Source of the DNA: Holophaga sp.
GTDB lineage: Bacteria > Acidobacteriota > Holophagae > Holophagales > Holophagaceae
Assembly: GCA_016715205.1 (NCBI GenBank)
Contig: JADKBC010000002.1
Coordinates: forward strand, 124,001-188,000
Length of the DNA stretch: 64,000 bases
Direction of reading: 5' to 3'
How positions within the stretch are numbered: the stretch's first letter is position 1; each line of letters begins with the position of its first letter. Shown here piece after piece: positions 25,365 through 34,800 of the stretch. Below the pieces are notes generated by a model. That model worked only from the letters and a program-made list of their open reading frames with translations. It was not told the origin of the DNA and made no database searches. The position numbers and the translations under genes are program-made.

Positions 25365-26485
25365 CGGAGGTCCTCATCCTTGGCGTTCTGGGCTCGCTGC
25401 AAGGCGCGCACATAGTGGACCACCGCCCAGCGTTGGTTTTCGTCCAGATCTGCGGCGTGTCCGGGCATGGCGTTCTTGCCGTTCACGATGACCCAATAGA
25501 GCTTGCCATCGGCGTAGTCACGGAACTGCTGGGCCTGGAGATTGGCTGGTTTCGCGCCATAGGCGGCAGTGAGGCTGCCCATGCCATTTCCGATGGCGCC
25601 ATGGCAGACGGCGCAGCGATTGGTGAAGGCTGCCTTCCCTTGGGCGAAGACTTCTGGCGTGCGGGGCAAGGGGTTGGGCAGCGCAGTGGCCTCTTCTTGG
25701 GTGCCTGTGGCGCTGGGCAAATAGCCTCGGGCCACCGTCCCGGTGACCGGCATCCGCATGCCCCGCCCATCCTTGAAAAAGGTGCTGGCCTGCTGGGCGC
25801 TGAGGCGCGGTTGATCCTGCATGTGGGACATGGGGGGCAACACAGGGAAGAGCTTGATGGCCCAGAACATCACGAAACCGGAGACGAGGCAGGCCACAAA
25901 AATTCCACCCAGGGTGCGCAGGATGAAATCGCTGGTGAGGAAGGGCGTCTGCTCCGGCGTATCGAGCACTTCGATATCCTGGGCGCCCGCGTCCTTGAGC
26001 GCCGCTTTGGCGGCTTCGGCGTCCAGCTCGGGATCTGCTTCCACCGCCAGCGCAAAGCGATCCCGCGTAATGGCCCGCATGGCCTTGGCACTCAATACCG
26101 GGTGCCCAAAGAAGGGCAGCTTGTTGAGGAGCAGCAGCATGCCGAGACCGGCCGTGAAGGTGGCGAAGAGCACGGTCACTTCGAACATGATGGGAATGAA
26201 TGCCTCCCACGACCACGGCGCCTTGCCGCCTGTGACGATGGGATAATCGATGGCGCTGATCCAGTACTGGAAGCCCAGGGCGGTGAGCGCACCAATCACG
26301 CCCATCACCAGCACCATGCCGCCCAGGGGCGACCGGCGTAGTTCCAGAGCGTCGTCCATGCCATGGATAGGGTAGGGCGTGTAGGTTTCCAGTCGGCCCA
26401 GTTTGCGGGCCTTGACCTTGGGAATGGCCTTCATCAGCGCATCGGCGCTATCGAATAAACCGAGAACCGCGAAAGCCTTACTCAT
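25361..26485 (-). CDS. ACIII ActD-ActE fusion: DUF3341 membrane domain plus cytochrome c
   Basis: 374 residues. Residues 1 to about 170 form the ActD (DUF3341) domain: AVLGLFDSADALMKAIPKVK, ETYTPYPIHGMDDAL, two helices, and GHPVLSAKAMRAITRDRFAL. One further helix (about 192-213) leads to a C-terminal monoheme cytochrome with RCAVCHGAIGNGMG and a late Met-rich IVNGKNAMPGH loop. In Rhodothermus, ActD and ActE are separate genes; here they are one chain. The start overlaps actC by eight bases (ATGAGTAA). It contributes the heme that faces the electron acceptor. Confidence 0.92.
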   Translation of the reverse strand: MSKAFAVLGLFDSADALMKAIPKVKARKLGRLETYTPYPIHGMDDALELRRSPLGGMVLVMGVIGALTALGFQYWISAIDYPIVTGGKAPWSWEAFIPIMFEVTVLFATFTAGLGMLLLLNKLPFFGHPVLSAKAMRAITRDRFALAVEADPELDAEAAKAALKDAGAQDIEVLDTPEQTPFLTSDFILRTLGGIFVACLVSGFVMFWAIKLFPVLPPMSHMQDQPRLSAQQASTFFKDGRGMRMPVTGTVARGYLPSATGTQEEATALPNPLPRTPEVFAQGKAAFTNRCAVCHGAIGNGMGSLTAAYGAKPANLQAQQFRDYADGKLYWVIVNGKNAMPGHAADLDENQRWAVVHYVRALQRAQNAKDEDLR

Positions 26486-27863
26486 GATGGCCTCCAGTCT
26501 CAGGTTGCGCTCCGGGCAAGATGCCCTTCACCTCGGTGGTGGCGATGACGGGCAGCACGCGGGCGAAAATCAGCACAAGCGTGAAGAAGAGCCCAAAGGA
26601 ACCGAGCAGGATTCCGAAATCCACCATCGTCGGTTTGTAGAGCCGCCAGGCGGAGGGTAGGAAATCCTGGGAAAGACTGATGACAATGATGACGAAACGC
26701 TCGAACCACATGCCGATGGTCACGGAGATGGCCACCAGGATCATCCAGAAATAGCTCGTGCGGCATTTCTTGAACCACAGCAACTGCGGGATGCCGATGT
26801 TGCACGCGATGGTGAGCCAGCCAGCCCATCCGTACGAACCGCCGATGATATTGAGGAAGGTGTGGTGCAGATAGGTATTCTGACTGTACCAGGCCGTAAA
26901 ACCTTCCATGGCGTAGGAGTAGCCCATCAGACAGCTCATGCCGAGAATCACCTTGTTCATCACATCGAGATGGCGGATGGTGATCAGGTTTTTCAGGTCC
27001 ATGGTTTCGCGCACCACCACCAGCACGATCACCACCATGGAGAAGCCCGCGAAGATGGCGCCCGCCACGAAGTAGGGTGGGAAGATGGTCATGTGCCAAC
27101 CGGGCACCACCGAAGTCGCAAAGTCGAAACTCACCACCGAGTGCACGCTGAGGACCAGTCCGGTGGCCAAGCCTGCCAACAGTAGATAGGCCTTTTCGTA
27201 GTGCTGCCAATGGCGGCCCGAGCCGTGCCAGCCCAGGGCCAGGAAGGTGTAAATCGGCTTCTTCCATTTGTTGGTGGTGCGGTCGCGCATGGAGGCAATA
27301 TCAGGCACCAGGCCCAAGTACCAGAACATCAGCGACACACTAAAATAGGTGCTGACGGCGAACACGTCCCAGAGCAACGGAGACCGGAAGTTCGTCCAGA
27401 TGGCGCGTTGATTGGGATACGGGAAGAGCCAGAAGGCCAGCCAGGGGCGTCCCACATGGATGAGCGGGAAGATGCCGGCACACATCACCGCGAAGATCGT
27501 CATGGCTTCCGCAAAGCGTGCGATGGCATTGCGCCACCGCATGCGGAACAGGAACAGGATCGCGCTGATGAGCGTGCCCGCGTGGCCGATGCCCACCCAG
27601 AACACGAAGTTGATGATATCGAAGGCCCAGAATACGGGGCTGTTGTTGCCCCAGGCGCCGATGCCGGTGGCGATGGTGTAGCCGATGAATCCAAAGCCGA
27701 TGGTCATGGCAGTGATGGTGATGGCGAGGGCAATAAACCAGGCCCGGGGCGGCGTGCGCTCCGTGGCGGAAAGAACCTGATCATCCAGGCCGCCGATGGA
27801 CATAGGGCCATCGGTGAGGAGCGGCTCACGCAACACGTCGGGAAGGGCCACAGCCTTACTCAT
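26478..27863 (-). CDS. actC: Alternative Complex III subunit ActC (NrfD-like)
   Basis: 461 residues with ten membrane helices. Conserved blocks include NFVFWVGIGHAGTLISAIL, FPLIHVGRPWLAFWLFPYP, NFRSPLLWDVFAVSTYF and VVSFDFATSVVPGWHMTIFPPYF. ActC carries the quinol site near the periplasmic side and contacts the ActB iron-sulfur arm. It is overlapped by actB (eight bases) and overlaps actDE (eight bases). Both junctions have the same sequence, CATGAGTAAGGC. Confidence 0.95.
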   Translation of the reverse strand: MSKAVALPDVLREPLLTDGPMSIGGLDDQVLSATERTPPRAWFIALAITITAMTIGFGFIGYTIATGIGAWGNNSPVFWAFDIINFVFWVGIGHAGTLISAILFLFRMRWRNAIARFAEAMTIFAVMCAGIFPLIHVGRPWLAFWLFPYPNQRAIWTNFRSPLLWDVFAVSTYFSVSLMFWYLGLVPDIASMRDRTTNKWKKPIYTFLALGWHGSGRHWQHYEKAYLLLAGLATGLVLSVHSVVSFDFATSVVPGWHMTIFPPYFVAGAIFAGFSMVVIVLVVVRETMDLKNLITIRHLDVMNKVILGMSCLMGYSYAMEGFTAWYSQNTYLHHTFLNIIGGSYGWAGWLTIACNIGIPQLLWFKKCRTSYFWMILVAISVTIGMWFERFVIIVISLSQDFLPSAWRLYKPTMVDFGILLGSFGLFFTLVLIFARVLPVIATTEVKGILPGAQPETGGHHE

Positions 27864-30858
27864 GGGTGGCTCCTTCGTGAGCAGAAACGATGGCGGGATT
27901 CTTTAAATCCGCCAAGTAGGTGATCGCCGGTCGCGCGCCCACTTCTTCCAGCACCTTGTAGCCGCGCTTGGACTTGGCGAGTTTGGAAACCTCGCTGTTG
28001 GGGTCCTTGAGATCCCCGAAGACGATGGCGTGACTGGGGCAGGCGGCGGCGCAGGCGGGCTGCACTTCACCATCCTTGATGGGACGGTTGTCACCCTTGG
28101 CGCGGATCTTCACATCCTGGATGCGTTGCACGCAGAAGGTGCACTTCTCCATGACGCCCCGAGGCCGTACGGTGACTTCCGGGTTGTAGACCAGACTCGC
28201 GGGTTCGATCTTGTCCGCGGTGAATTCCAGGAAGTTGAAGCGGCGCACCTTGTACGGGCAGTTGTTGGCGCAGTAGCGGGTGCCCACGCAGCGGTTGTAG
28301 GCCATCTGGTTGAGGCCATCGGGGCTGTGGTTGGTGGCGTTCACGGGGCAGACATTTTCGCAGGGCGCGGCATCGCAGTGCTGGCAGAGCATTGGCTGGT
28401 GCACCACCTTGGGATTCTCGATCTCGCCTTCGTAGTACCGATCGATGCGCATCCAGTGCATTTCGCGGCCCTTGGTGATCTGATCCGGGCCCACACTCGG
28501 GATGTTGTTCTCGGACTGACAGGCCAGGGAACAGGCGCTGCAGCCAATACAGGCCGAGAGATCAATGACCATGCCCCATTTGTGGTCGGGGAACGATTGC
28601 TCAGGGTACAGGGTGGCGTGCTCAATGTGGGCGTGGCCGTGTTCGGCTTCTTTGGTGAATTCCGCCAGAGAGAAGGAACGCACTAGGTCCCGGCCTTCCA
28701 TGCGGTGATGGCTCTGGGTGACGGGCAGATCCATGTGACCCCGCGCCTTGCTTAGCTTGGTGCCGAACTGCAGATTGGGATCGCTGGTGCCGAGGGCGAG
28801 CAAGGGAAAAGCATTGAACCCCACTCCGCGTGCCACGCCGCCGGTCTTGCGGCCGTAGCCCAGGGCAAGGGCCAAGGTGCCCTTGGCTTGACCGGGTTGC
28901 AGGATCACCGGGTGGCGCAGCTTGGTGCCAGCGGCTTCCAGTTCCACCATATCGCCATCCTTCACGCCCAGCGCTTGGGCATCGGCCACGGACAGGGAAA
29001 GGGGATTGCCCCAGGTGGCTTTGGTGATGGGATCAGGGAGCTCCTGTAGCCAACTGCTGTTGGCATAGCGACCATCCAACACCTGGGTACCCGGGCGCAG
29101 CAGCAATTCAAATCCGCTGGGTTGACTGGCAAAGGCCCGGGCCGCCATGTCGGCCAAGGCAGTGGATTTAAAGGTCGGGGCCGTGGTTGCCTTGCCCTCG
29201 AGCCGCACCAGACCATCGTGCAGCGCGGACTGGAAGAAGCGATCGAAGCTGGCGAAGCTGCCAGCTGGCTGGACTTCCTTTTGCCAGCGGGCTTGCAGAT
29301 AGGCGTGGTAGTCCGGCGCCTTGGTGGCACCCAGGCCCTTGAGCAGGGTCAGCAGGAAATCCTCGCCCTGTTTTGAGGTGTACAGGGCACCGATGGTGGG
29401 CTGCTGCAGGGTGAGGACCGAATCGTCGAGGTAGTCGCCCCAGGCCTCCAGCCAATGGTGCTCTGGCAGCACCAGCGTGCACTGGGCGGCGCTTTCGTCT
29501 TCGATGAGACCGATCCAGGCGCGGGTGGGCACTTTCCCGAAGGCGTCCTTCCAGTCGGCTGCTTTTGGGAAGGCATAGGCTGGATTCACATCCCAGAGCA
29601 GGGCCGCTGCGTATTTCCCGGCGGCCATGTCCTGCCGGACCGCTTCCAGGTCCTTGAGGGTCGCCAGGGACTCGGTGGCGCGAATATCCAGGGCCTGGGA
29701 GCCCAGCAGGTTGTTCAGCAGCGCTGCGGCCACGTGGGCTTCGGCTGGCATGGCATCGCCGCAGAGCACCACCGCTTCCCTGCCGGCGGCCTTCAGGTCA
29801 TGCACCAGGGAGGTCCAGGTTTCAGTCGAGATGCCTTCTGAGGCGGGCAGACCTGCGGGCACGGTCACGTTCGCGGTTCCGCCCAGTTCCTTGGCCAGGG
29901 CAAAAGCCAGGGCGGCGAGGCGTGAGGAGCGCACGGGTACGCGCTGGTCGGCATTGGTGCCCGTGAGGCTCATGGCGCCTTCCAGCACCCACAGCCGGTT
30001 CATGGTGGCCACGGGTTCGGAAAGTCGGCGCTTGGCGGTGAAAGCGGCGATGGCTTCGGGGTCGTCGCCATTGAGGAAATCCGCGCCGAGGGAAAGGATC
30101 ACCTTGGCCTTTTCCAGCCGAGGGCGGATGTCCACGGCGGTGCCATAGGCCGCCAGGGCACCTTCCTGTGCCGCATCACCGAGGCTGGGTTCCCAGGCGA
30201 GATGTCGCAGGGTCGGCACGGCGCCCTGAAGCTCCTTGAGCAGGGCCCGGCGGGTGGGACTGGTGGTGGCGCCGGTCAGCAGCAACACCGGTTTCGCTTC
30301 CCGCTTGGCAGCGGCCAGGGCGGCCACCAGCGTCTGTTCGGCCTCCACCCAGGAGGAGGGACGGCCACTGATCTTGGGGAGACGCAGACGATCGGGGTCG
30401 TAGAGGCGCAGCACATCGGAAAGGGCCCGGGGGCTGGTCTTGCCCTTGAGGCGCGGATGCTCGTCGTTGCCGGTGATGTGGATGGGCCGCCCTTCGCGGG
30501 TCTTCACCAACACCGAATAGGCGCGACGGCCTTCGGGAAAGGTGCTGGCGTAGTGGTTGGCCACGCCTGGAACGATCTCCTGGGGCCGCTTGGTGTAGGG
30601 CACCACCGTGGAGCGGCCCTTCTTGTCGCAGGCCACCGTAGCGGCCAGGGCCGTGGTGGCACCCACCAGGGTCAAGAAGGTGCGCCGGGACAGATTCGTG
30701 CTGGGGCGATCCTCCGGATCCATGGCGCCAGGCTTGAACTCGTCATGGGCGGCCTGGCGCGCCTCGGGGGTTTCCGCGCGTTCATCCAGGGATCGCCAAT
30801 GGCGAGGTGTCCCGATGGGGAGGAGGTCGTTGGGATCGTGATGGATGTGTTTATCCAC
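27856..30858 (-). CDS. actB: Alternative Complex III subunit ActB (molybdopterin-fold/iron-sulfur)
   Basis: 1000 residues. A Tat signal is present at about residue 57 (SRRTFLTLVGATTALAA), although it sits behind a long N-terminal tail (family feature TAT_signal). The middle 600 residues have the fold of molybdopterin oxidoreductases, which in ACIII bind no cofactor. The C-terminal part holds four Cys clusters: SACIGCSACSLACQ, CQHCDAAPCENVCPVNA, CVGTRYCANNCPYKVRRF, and CTFCVQRIQ with ACAAACPSHA. These should ligate three 4Fe-4S and one 3Fe-4S or similar. It passes electrons from ActC to ActA hemes in the periplasm. Start is GTG, overlapping the small upstream gene by eight bases. Confidence 0.95.
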   Translation of the reverse strand: MDKHIHHDPNDLLPIGTPRHWRSLDERAETPEARQAAHDEFKPGAMDPEDRPSTNLSRRTFLTLVGATTALAATVACDKKGRSTVVPYTKRPQEIVPGVANHYASTFPEGRRAYSVLVKTREGRPIHITGNDEHPRLKGKTSPRALSDVLRLYDPDRLRLPKISGRPSSWVEAEQTLVAALAAAKREAKPVLLLTGATTSPTRRALLKELQGAVPTLRHLAWEPSLGDAAQEGALAAYGTAVDIRPRLEKAKVILSLGADFLNGDDPEAIAAFTAKRRLSEPVATMNRLWVLEGAMSLTGTNADQRVPVRSSRLAALAFALAKELGGTANVTVPAGLPASEGISTETWTSLVHDLKAAGREAVVLCGDAMPAEAHVAAALLNNLLGSQALDIRATESLATLKDLEAVRQDMAAGKYAAALLWDVNPAYAFPKAADWKDAFGKVPTRAWIGLIEDESAAQCTLVLPEHHWLEAWGDYLDDSVLTLQQPTIGALYTSKQGEDFLLTLLKGLGATKAPDYHAYLQARWQKEVQPAGSFASFDRFFQSALHDGLVRLEGKATTAPTFKSTALADMAARAFASQPSGFELLLRPGTQVLDGRYANSSWLQELPDPITKATWGNPLSLSVADAQALGVKDGDMVELEAAGTKLRHPVILQPGQAKGTLALALGYGRKTGGVARGVGFNAFPLLALGTSDPNLQFGTKLSKARGHMDLPVTQSHHRMEGRDLVRSFSLAEFTKEAEHGHAHIEHATLYPEQSFPDHKWGMVIDLSACIGCSACSLACQSENNIPSVGPDQITKGREMHWMRIDRYYEGEIENPKVVHQPMLCQHCDAAPCENVCPVNATNHSPDGLNQMAYNRCVGTRYCANNCPYKVRRFNFLEFTADKIEPASLVYNPEVTVRPRGVMEKCTFCVQRIQDVKIRAKGDNRPIKDGEVQPACAAACPSHAIVFGDLKDPNSEVSKLAKSKRGYKVLEEVGARPAITYLADLKNPAIVSAHEGATHE

Positions 30859-31027
30859 GTCGCTTCACCGAATGGGCAGGGGGGGTTATGGCAAGGCGGG
30901 GTTCAGGTTCGGCTTCGGCTTTGGTCTTGAAAAACGTATCCACCACAGCTTCTTTGCCGAGCACCAGTGGGGCGGCCAGTAAGGCGGCCACGCTTCCCAG
31001 GATTTCCCGGCGATTCTTGGATTCCAT
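30851..31027 (-). CDS. small Tat-like or anchored protein between actA and actB
   Basis: 58 residues. The N-terminus MESKNRREILGSVAALLAAP resembles a Tat signal or a single helix (twin Arg, then a hydrophobic run), followed by a charged tail rich in Lys, Glu and Pro. A strong ribosome site TAGGAGA precedes the ATG at 31027. The stop overlaps actB by eight bases, as in the other Act junctions, so it is a real translated gene. I do not recognise the family. It could be a small ACIII subunit, or a detached Tat leader acting in actB export. Confidence 0.6.
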   Translation of the reverse strand: MESKNRREILGSVAALLAAPLVLGKEAVVDTFFKTKAEAEPEPRLAITPPAHSVKRRG

Positions 31028-31037
31028 GGGCGATCTC

Positions 31038-31601
31038 CTAGCGATGGCAGGCGGCGCAATGCTCGGCGCCACGGGTGATCTTGGATCCCTTGGGCAGGGC
31101 TGCGTGGGGATCCCGGTGGCAGGCCAGGCAACTTCCCATGCGCATGCCCATCTCCCGGGTGATCACCTTCATGGTTTGAACTTCGCCATGGCAGGTCTGG
31201 CAAGCAATGCCGCCGTTCACGTGGGGGCGATGATCGAAAAAGACATGATCGGGCAGGGTGTGAACCCGCTGCCAGGGTAGGGCTTGGCCCGAGGTGTAGA
31301 TTCGCGTCAACTCCTGGATGGCGGGGCGGTCGGTCTTGGTCACCTTGTGACAGCCCATGCAGGTTTCCACGCTCGGGATGCCTGCGGCCCGGGATTTGGT
31401 GGCGCCCCCATGGCAGTAGGCGCAGGACATTTTCAGGGTTCCCGCATGCAGTTGATGGGAAAAGGGAATGGGCTGCTGTGGGGCATAGCCTTTGGCATAC
31501 CGATCCGGCTGGGTGAACCAGCCCACCGTAAGGACCGTTCCCAGCACCGCGATCGCGCCCAGAGGCAGGACGAGGCGGAACGCGCGGTCGAAAACATGCA
31601 T
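31038..31601 (-). CDS. actA: Alternative Complex III pentaheme cytochrome ActA
   Basis: 187 residues. One N-terminal membrane helix (LVLPLGAIAVLGTVLTVGWF) anchors a periplasmic domain with five CxxCH heme sites: CAYCH, CMGCH, CQTCH, CLACH and CAACH. Several lone His residues (FSHQLH, FFDHRPHVNG) are probable distal ligands. It is the first gene of the operon and the electron outlet of ACIII. GGAGG lies six bases before the ATG at 31601. The 193-base region upstream, to 31794, must hold the operon promoter, but I cannot name convincing boxes there. Confidence 0.94.
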   Translation of the reverse strand: MHVFDRAFRLVLPLGAIAVLGTVLTVGWFTQPDRYAKGYAPQQPIPFSHQLHAGTLKMSCAYCHGGATKSRAAGIPSVETCMGCHKVTKTDRPAIQELTRIYTSGQALPWQRVHTLPDHVFFDHRPHVNGGIACQTCHGEVQTMKVITREMGMRMGSCLACHRDPHAALPKGSKITRGAEHCAACHR

Positions 31602-31794
31602 GCAAAACCTCCAGGGCTACCGAGCTAATCCCCTCCCTGGCAGGGACGGAACCACCTCAAATGGGACGCCGGATTGTCATCGGTTGTTCACAGCTTTTTT
31701 TACACCTGACTGGCTTTAAGCGGGAGTTTATCTGCGAATGCCTTGAAAACAGGGGCAAGGCTCCTCGGCCTGGGAATTTATATGAGCCGCCTTC

Positions 31795-31803
31795 TGGTAC
31801 ACT
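31795..31803 (+). promoter_or_regulatory. extended -10 box six bases before an 18-codon ORF (candidate leaderless promoter)
   Basis: TGG-TACACT ends at 31803, exactly six bases before ATG at 31810. It is nearly identical to the ftsQ element (TGG-TACCCT, six bases, ATG), and both contexts continue CTG...CCATG. This suggests that transcripts of the 31.8-37.6 kb operon start at or very near 31810. Confidence 0.4.
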
Positions 31804-31809
31804 GCGGCC

Positions 31810-31866
31810 ATGTCTTCCTGGTGGTTCAAGATCCAAATCGGCCCGGTTTCCGAGATCGGCCCATGA
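31810..31866 (+). CDS. possible leaderless 18-residue leader peptide
   Basis: ATG at 31810 opens a frame of 18 codons (MSSWWFKIQIGPVSEIGP). Its TGA overlaps the ATG of the following large gene (ATGA, 31863-31866), a classic coupling arrangement. It sits six bases after an extended -10 box. It may be a coupling leader peptide, or the true N-terminus of the large protein separated by a one-base frameshift. The residues look protein-like (WWFKIQIGPVSE), but at this length that is weak evidence. Confidence 0.35.
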   Translation: MSSWWFKIQIGPVSEIGP

Positions 31867-34800
31867 GCCGGGACTGGCTGCTTGGGGGTCGGTGGTACGT
31901 GCCCCAGTCGGATCTGGGGGAAGCCGGCGACTCCGCCTGTTCCTGGCATCTGGTCCAGGCCCAGGAAGGCGGCGGTTCCCTGTTGCTGCAGCGCTGGGCG
32001 GTGTGTCCCCCCAGCCATGAACTGGACAAGCTTCGGGAAACCTACCTGCAGCGGTTTCTCGAGGCAGAACCCCTGGACCCTGCCTTTGGCCGCTTCGGAT
32101 TCGGGGAGGACAAAGCCTGGTTCCTCCAGGAATTACCGGGGTTGGCCCTTTCGGAGGTTTGGCCCGACTGGTCGCCCGCTTGTCGTAAGGCTTTTCTGGA
32201 ACACCTGAAGGGTCTACTGCTTCGCAATCCCCATCCGCGCTTCCTGTCCCCCTTCGCCATCCGGCTTCATCCTGGACGCATTCTGGTGCCCAGGGCCCTG
32301 GGCGAGGCCCCCTTTGCCTGGAAGGATTTTGAAGCGGCGCTGGAACTGCTCAAGGGTTCGGCCAATCAGGAGGGACCTCGACTCTGGGAACAGGCGCCCG
32401 AAATCTCCGATGACTTGGCCCGCCCCATCCGGGGCCGCTCTCAGGAATTGACCTATCTCAAATCCCTGGTCTTCGGCCTCAACGCCCCTGCCCCCATGGA
32501 GCGGGTGCTGGTGCTCACAGGTGAAGAGGGCCTGGGGCAGGATCCCCTCGCCGATTGGGCGGCTGCAGCGGTGGAAACCGAAGGCCTTTGGGTGGCGGCC
32601 TATGAGGTGGAACACCAAGAGGTTGCCGGAAACTTCTTGGCGCGCCTGCTTCAGGATTTGCTGCGCGGGTTCGAGGCCGATTTCTATGCCAGTCGTCCGG
32701 AAACGGCTCGGATTCTCGCCCGGCGATTGGAATCCTTTGCCTTCCTGCGGGGCGGACGCAAGGCGACCCCAGGCGGGGCAGCCGTGGAACCCCAGGAAAT
32801 CCAGGCGGCCATCGAAGTCTTCGATTTCGCCACGAGCCTGCATCCCCGCATGTTGTTCGTGCGGGATGTGGATCGAGCCGAGGAGGATCTGCAGCGACTG
32901 CTGGCCTCCCTGGCGGTGGAATCAAAGCTGCCGTGGTTCTTCACTCTCACGGCCGTGGGCCAACCTGGCGGGCTGCGGGAATTTCTGGGGCCCCTGAAAG
33001 GCAACCCAGTGGTCTCCTTCATGACCCTGAGCCGCATGGAAGATGCGGGGCTGGGGCATGTGATCGCAGATCTCCTTGGTCCCCATATCTTTCCCGAGGC
33101 TTTCCGGCAGGGCTTGCTGAACGCCAGTTTGGGCAATCCCGGGCTGTTGCGGGCCATTCTCGAAAGCGCGCAACTGGATGGCACCCTGCAATGGGGGCCT
33201 CAGGGCTGGACACCCGCTCCGGGAAGCCTGGGCGGCCTCAAGGTTCACGAGAACCTGGTGGTGCAGATTCTCGCGGGCAGGTTGCAGCGCATCGGGCCCC
33301 TGGGCCTTGCCGTCACCCGTACCCTGGCGTTGGCGGATCAACCGTTGGAACCTCGTACCCTGGGAATGGCGCTGGGCATAGCCGGAGATCCCCTGGATGA
33401 AGCCCTGCGGGTGGCTGTCAGCGCCCGCCTGGTGCACCTTAAGGAGGGTCGGGCCGCCTTGGCCGATCCGCGCATTCAAGATTTGGCGCTGTCAGGGAAT
33501 TCCATTTCCGAAACCCGCCGCCTTGCCAAATCCCTGCTGCGGGCCCTGGGGGATGAGGCCGGGAGGCCGGTCCTTTCCGTGCGGTTGCAGTCCCTGGCTT
33601 CCGATGACAAGTCGGCGCTGGCCCATGTGCTGCGGGCCATTGAACAGGATCCGCCCCCGCCCCAGGATGCTGAGCGGGTGGTCAACCAAGCCCTGCAATT
33701 GGGCCCCACGCCCAATCAGCGGGCCCGCCTCTGGGAATTCCTGGCAGACGCCTGGACCTTGGGCACCTTGGGGGGGCGCGTCCCTGCGGCGGTGCTCGCC
33801 ATGCGCTCACCGCTGGAATTCGCACTGGAATCCCTCGGACTGGCGGAAGCGGCCCTGAGCGAATGTCCCGAAAAGAACGATGCCTGCCGAGGCCAACTGG
33901 CGAGGCTGTTGCGGAAGCGGGCCTTGTTGGAACTGCGCCTGCGAGATCTGCCCCCGGCCATGCGCGCCATCCAGGCTGCGGCGGAGGTCCTCACTGGATT
34001 GCCGCATCACCCGGAACAGGCACGGCTTTTCCTCGCGCTTGGGCGTGCCCACATGTTGGCGGGTTTCCAAGGCAAGGGCATCAAGGCCTTCGAAGAGGGG
34101 CTGCAGGTGCTGGGCCCCGAGGGACAAATGGGTGAGCCCAGGGATCGCTTTGCGCTGTTGGTGGAATTGGGCCAGGGCCAGCGGCAGAAGGGTCAGTTCC
34201 AGAGGGCCCTGGCCACCTTGCAGGCGGCTCAGCGCCTGCTGGAGCGAGAGCAGGACCTGGAGGGCCGGGCTGAAGTGCAGGGGGCCCTGGCCCAGATCCG
34301 CTTTGCCATGGGGCAACCGGAACTGGCCTATGAGCATCTGCATGATGCCCTCCACTCGGCCCGCATGCTGGATGATCTGGAGCGCCAGGCGGAATGTCAT
34401 CTGGATATCGGCATTTTCCGGAGCCTGGAGCAAAACCTGGAGACTTCCCTGCAGCATCTCGACAATGCCCTGGCCCGTTTCACGGCGCTGGGCAATCGGG
34501 TGGGCGGGGCCCGGGCCCGGGTCTGGCGGGCCCGCACCTTGGCGGCCATGGGCGAGACCGTGGAAGCGGAAATGGAACTGCTGCAGGTCCTCAGCATGCC
34601 CCCCGAGCGCCTCACCGCCGCTGAACGCGGTGATTTCGCCTTCCTGCAAGCGGAGGTGGCCAGCTTCCGTGGGTCCGTGGAAGATGCGGCCCGGTCGTTC
34701 AAGAGCGCGGCCCATCTGTTTCAGGAGACGGGCCTGCTCTGGCGGGAACGATTGGCGCGACTGCGCGAACTGCAGGCCGAGGCCCATGTCACTCTGGCAG

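Noticed and set aside
31602..31742. Possible promoter boxes for the respiratory operon (for example TTGAGG and GTGTAA on the minus strand)
   Set aside because: No -35/-10 pair has acceptable spacing and match. A promoter must exist here but I cannot place it.
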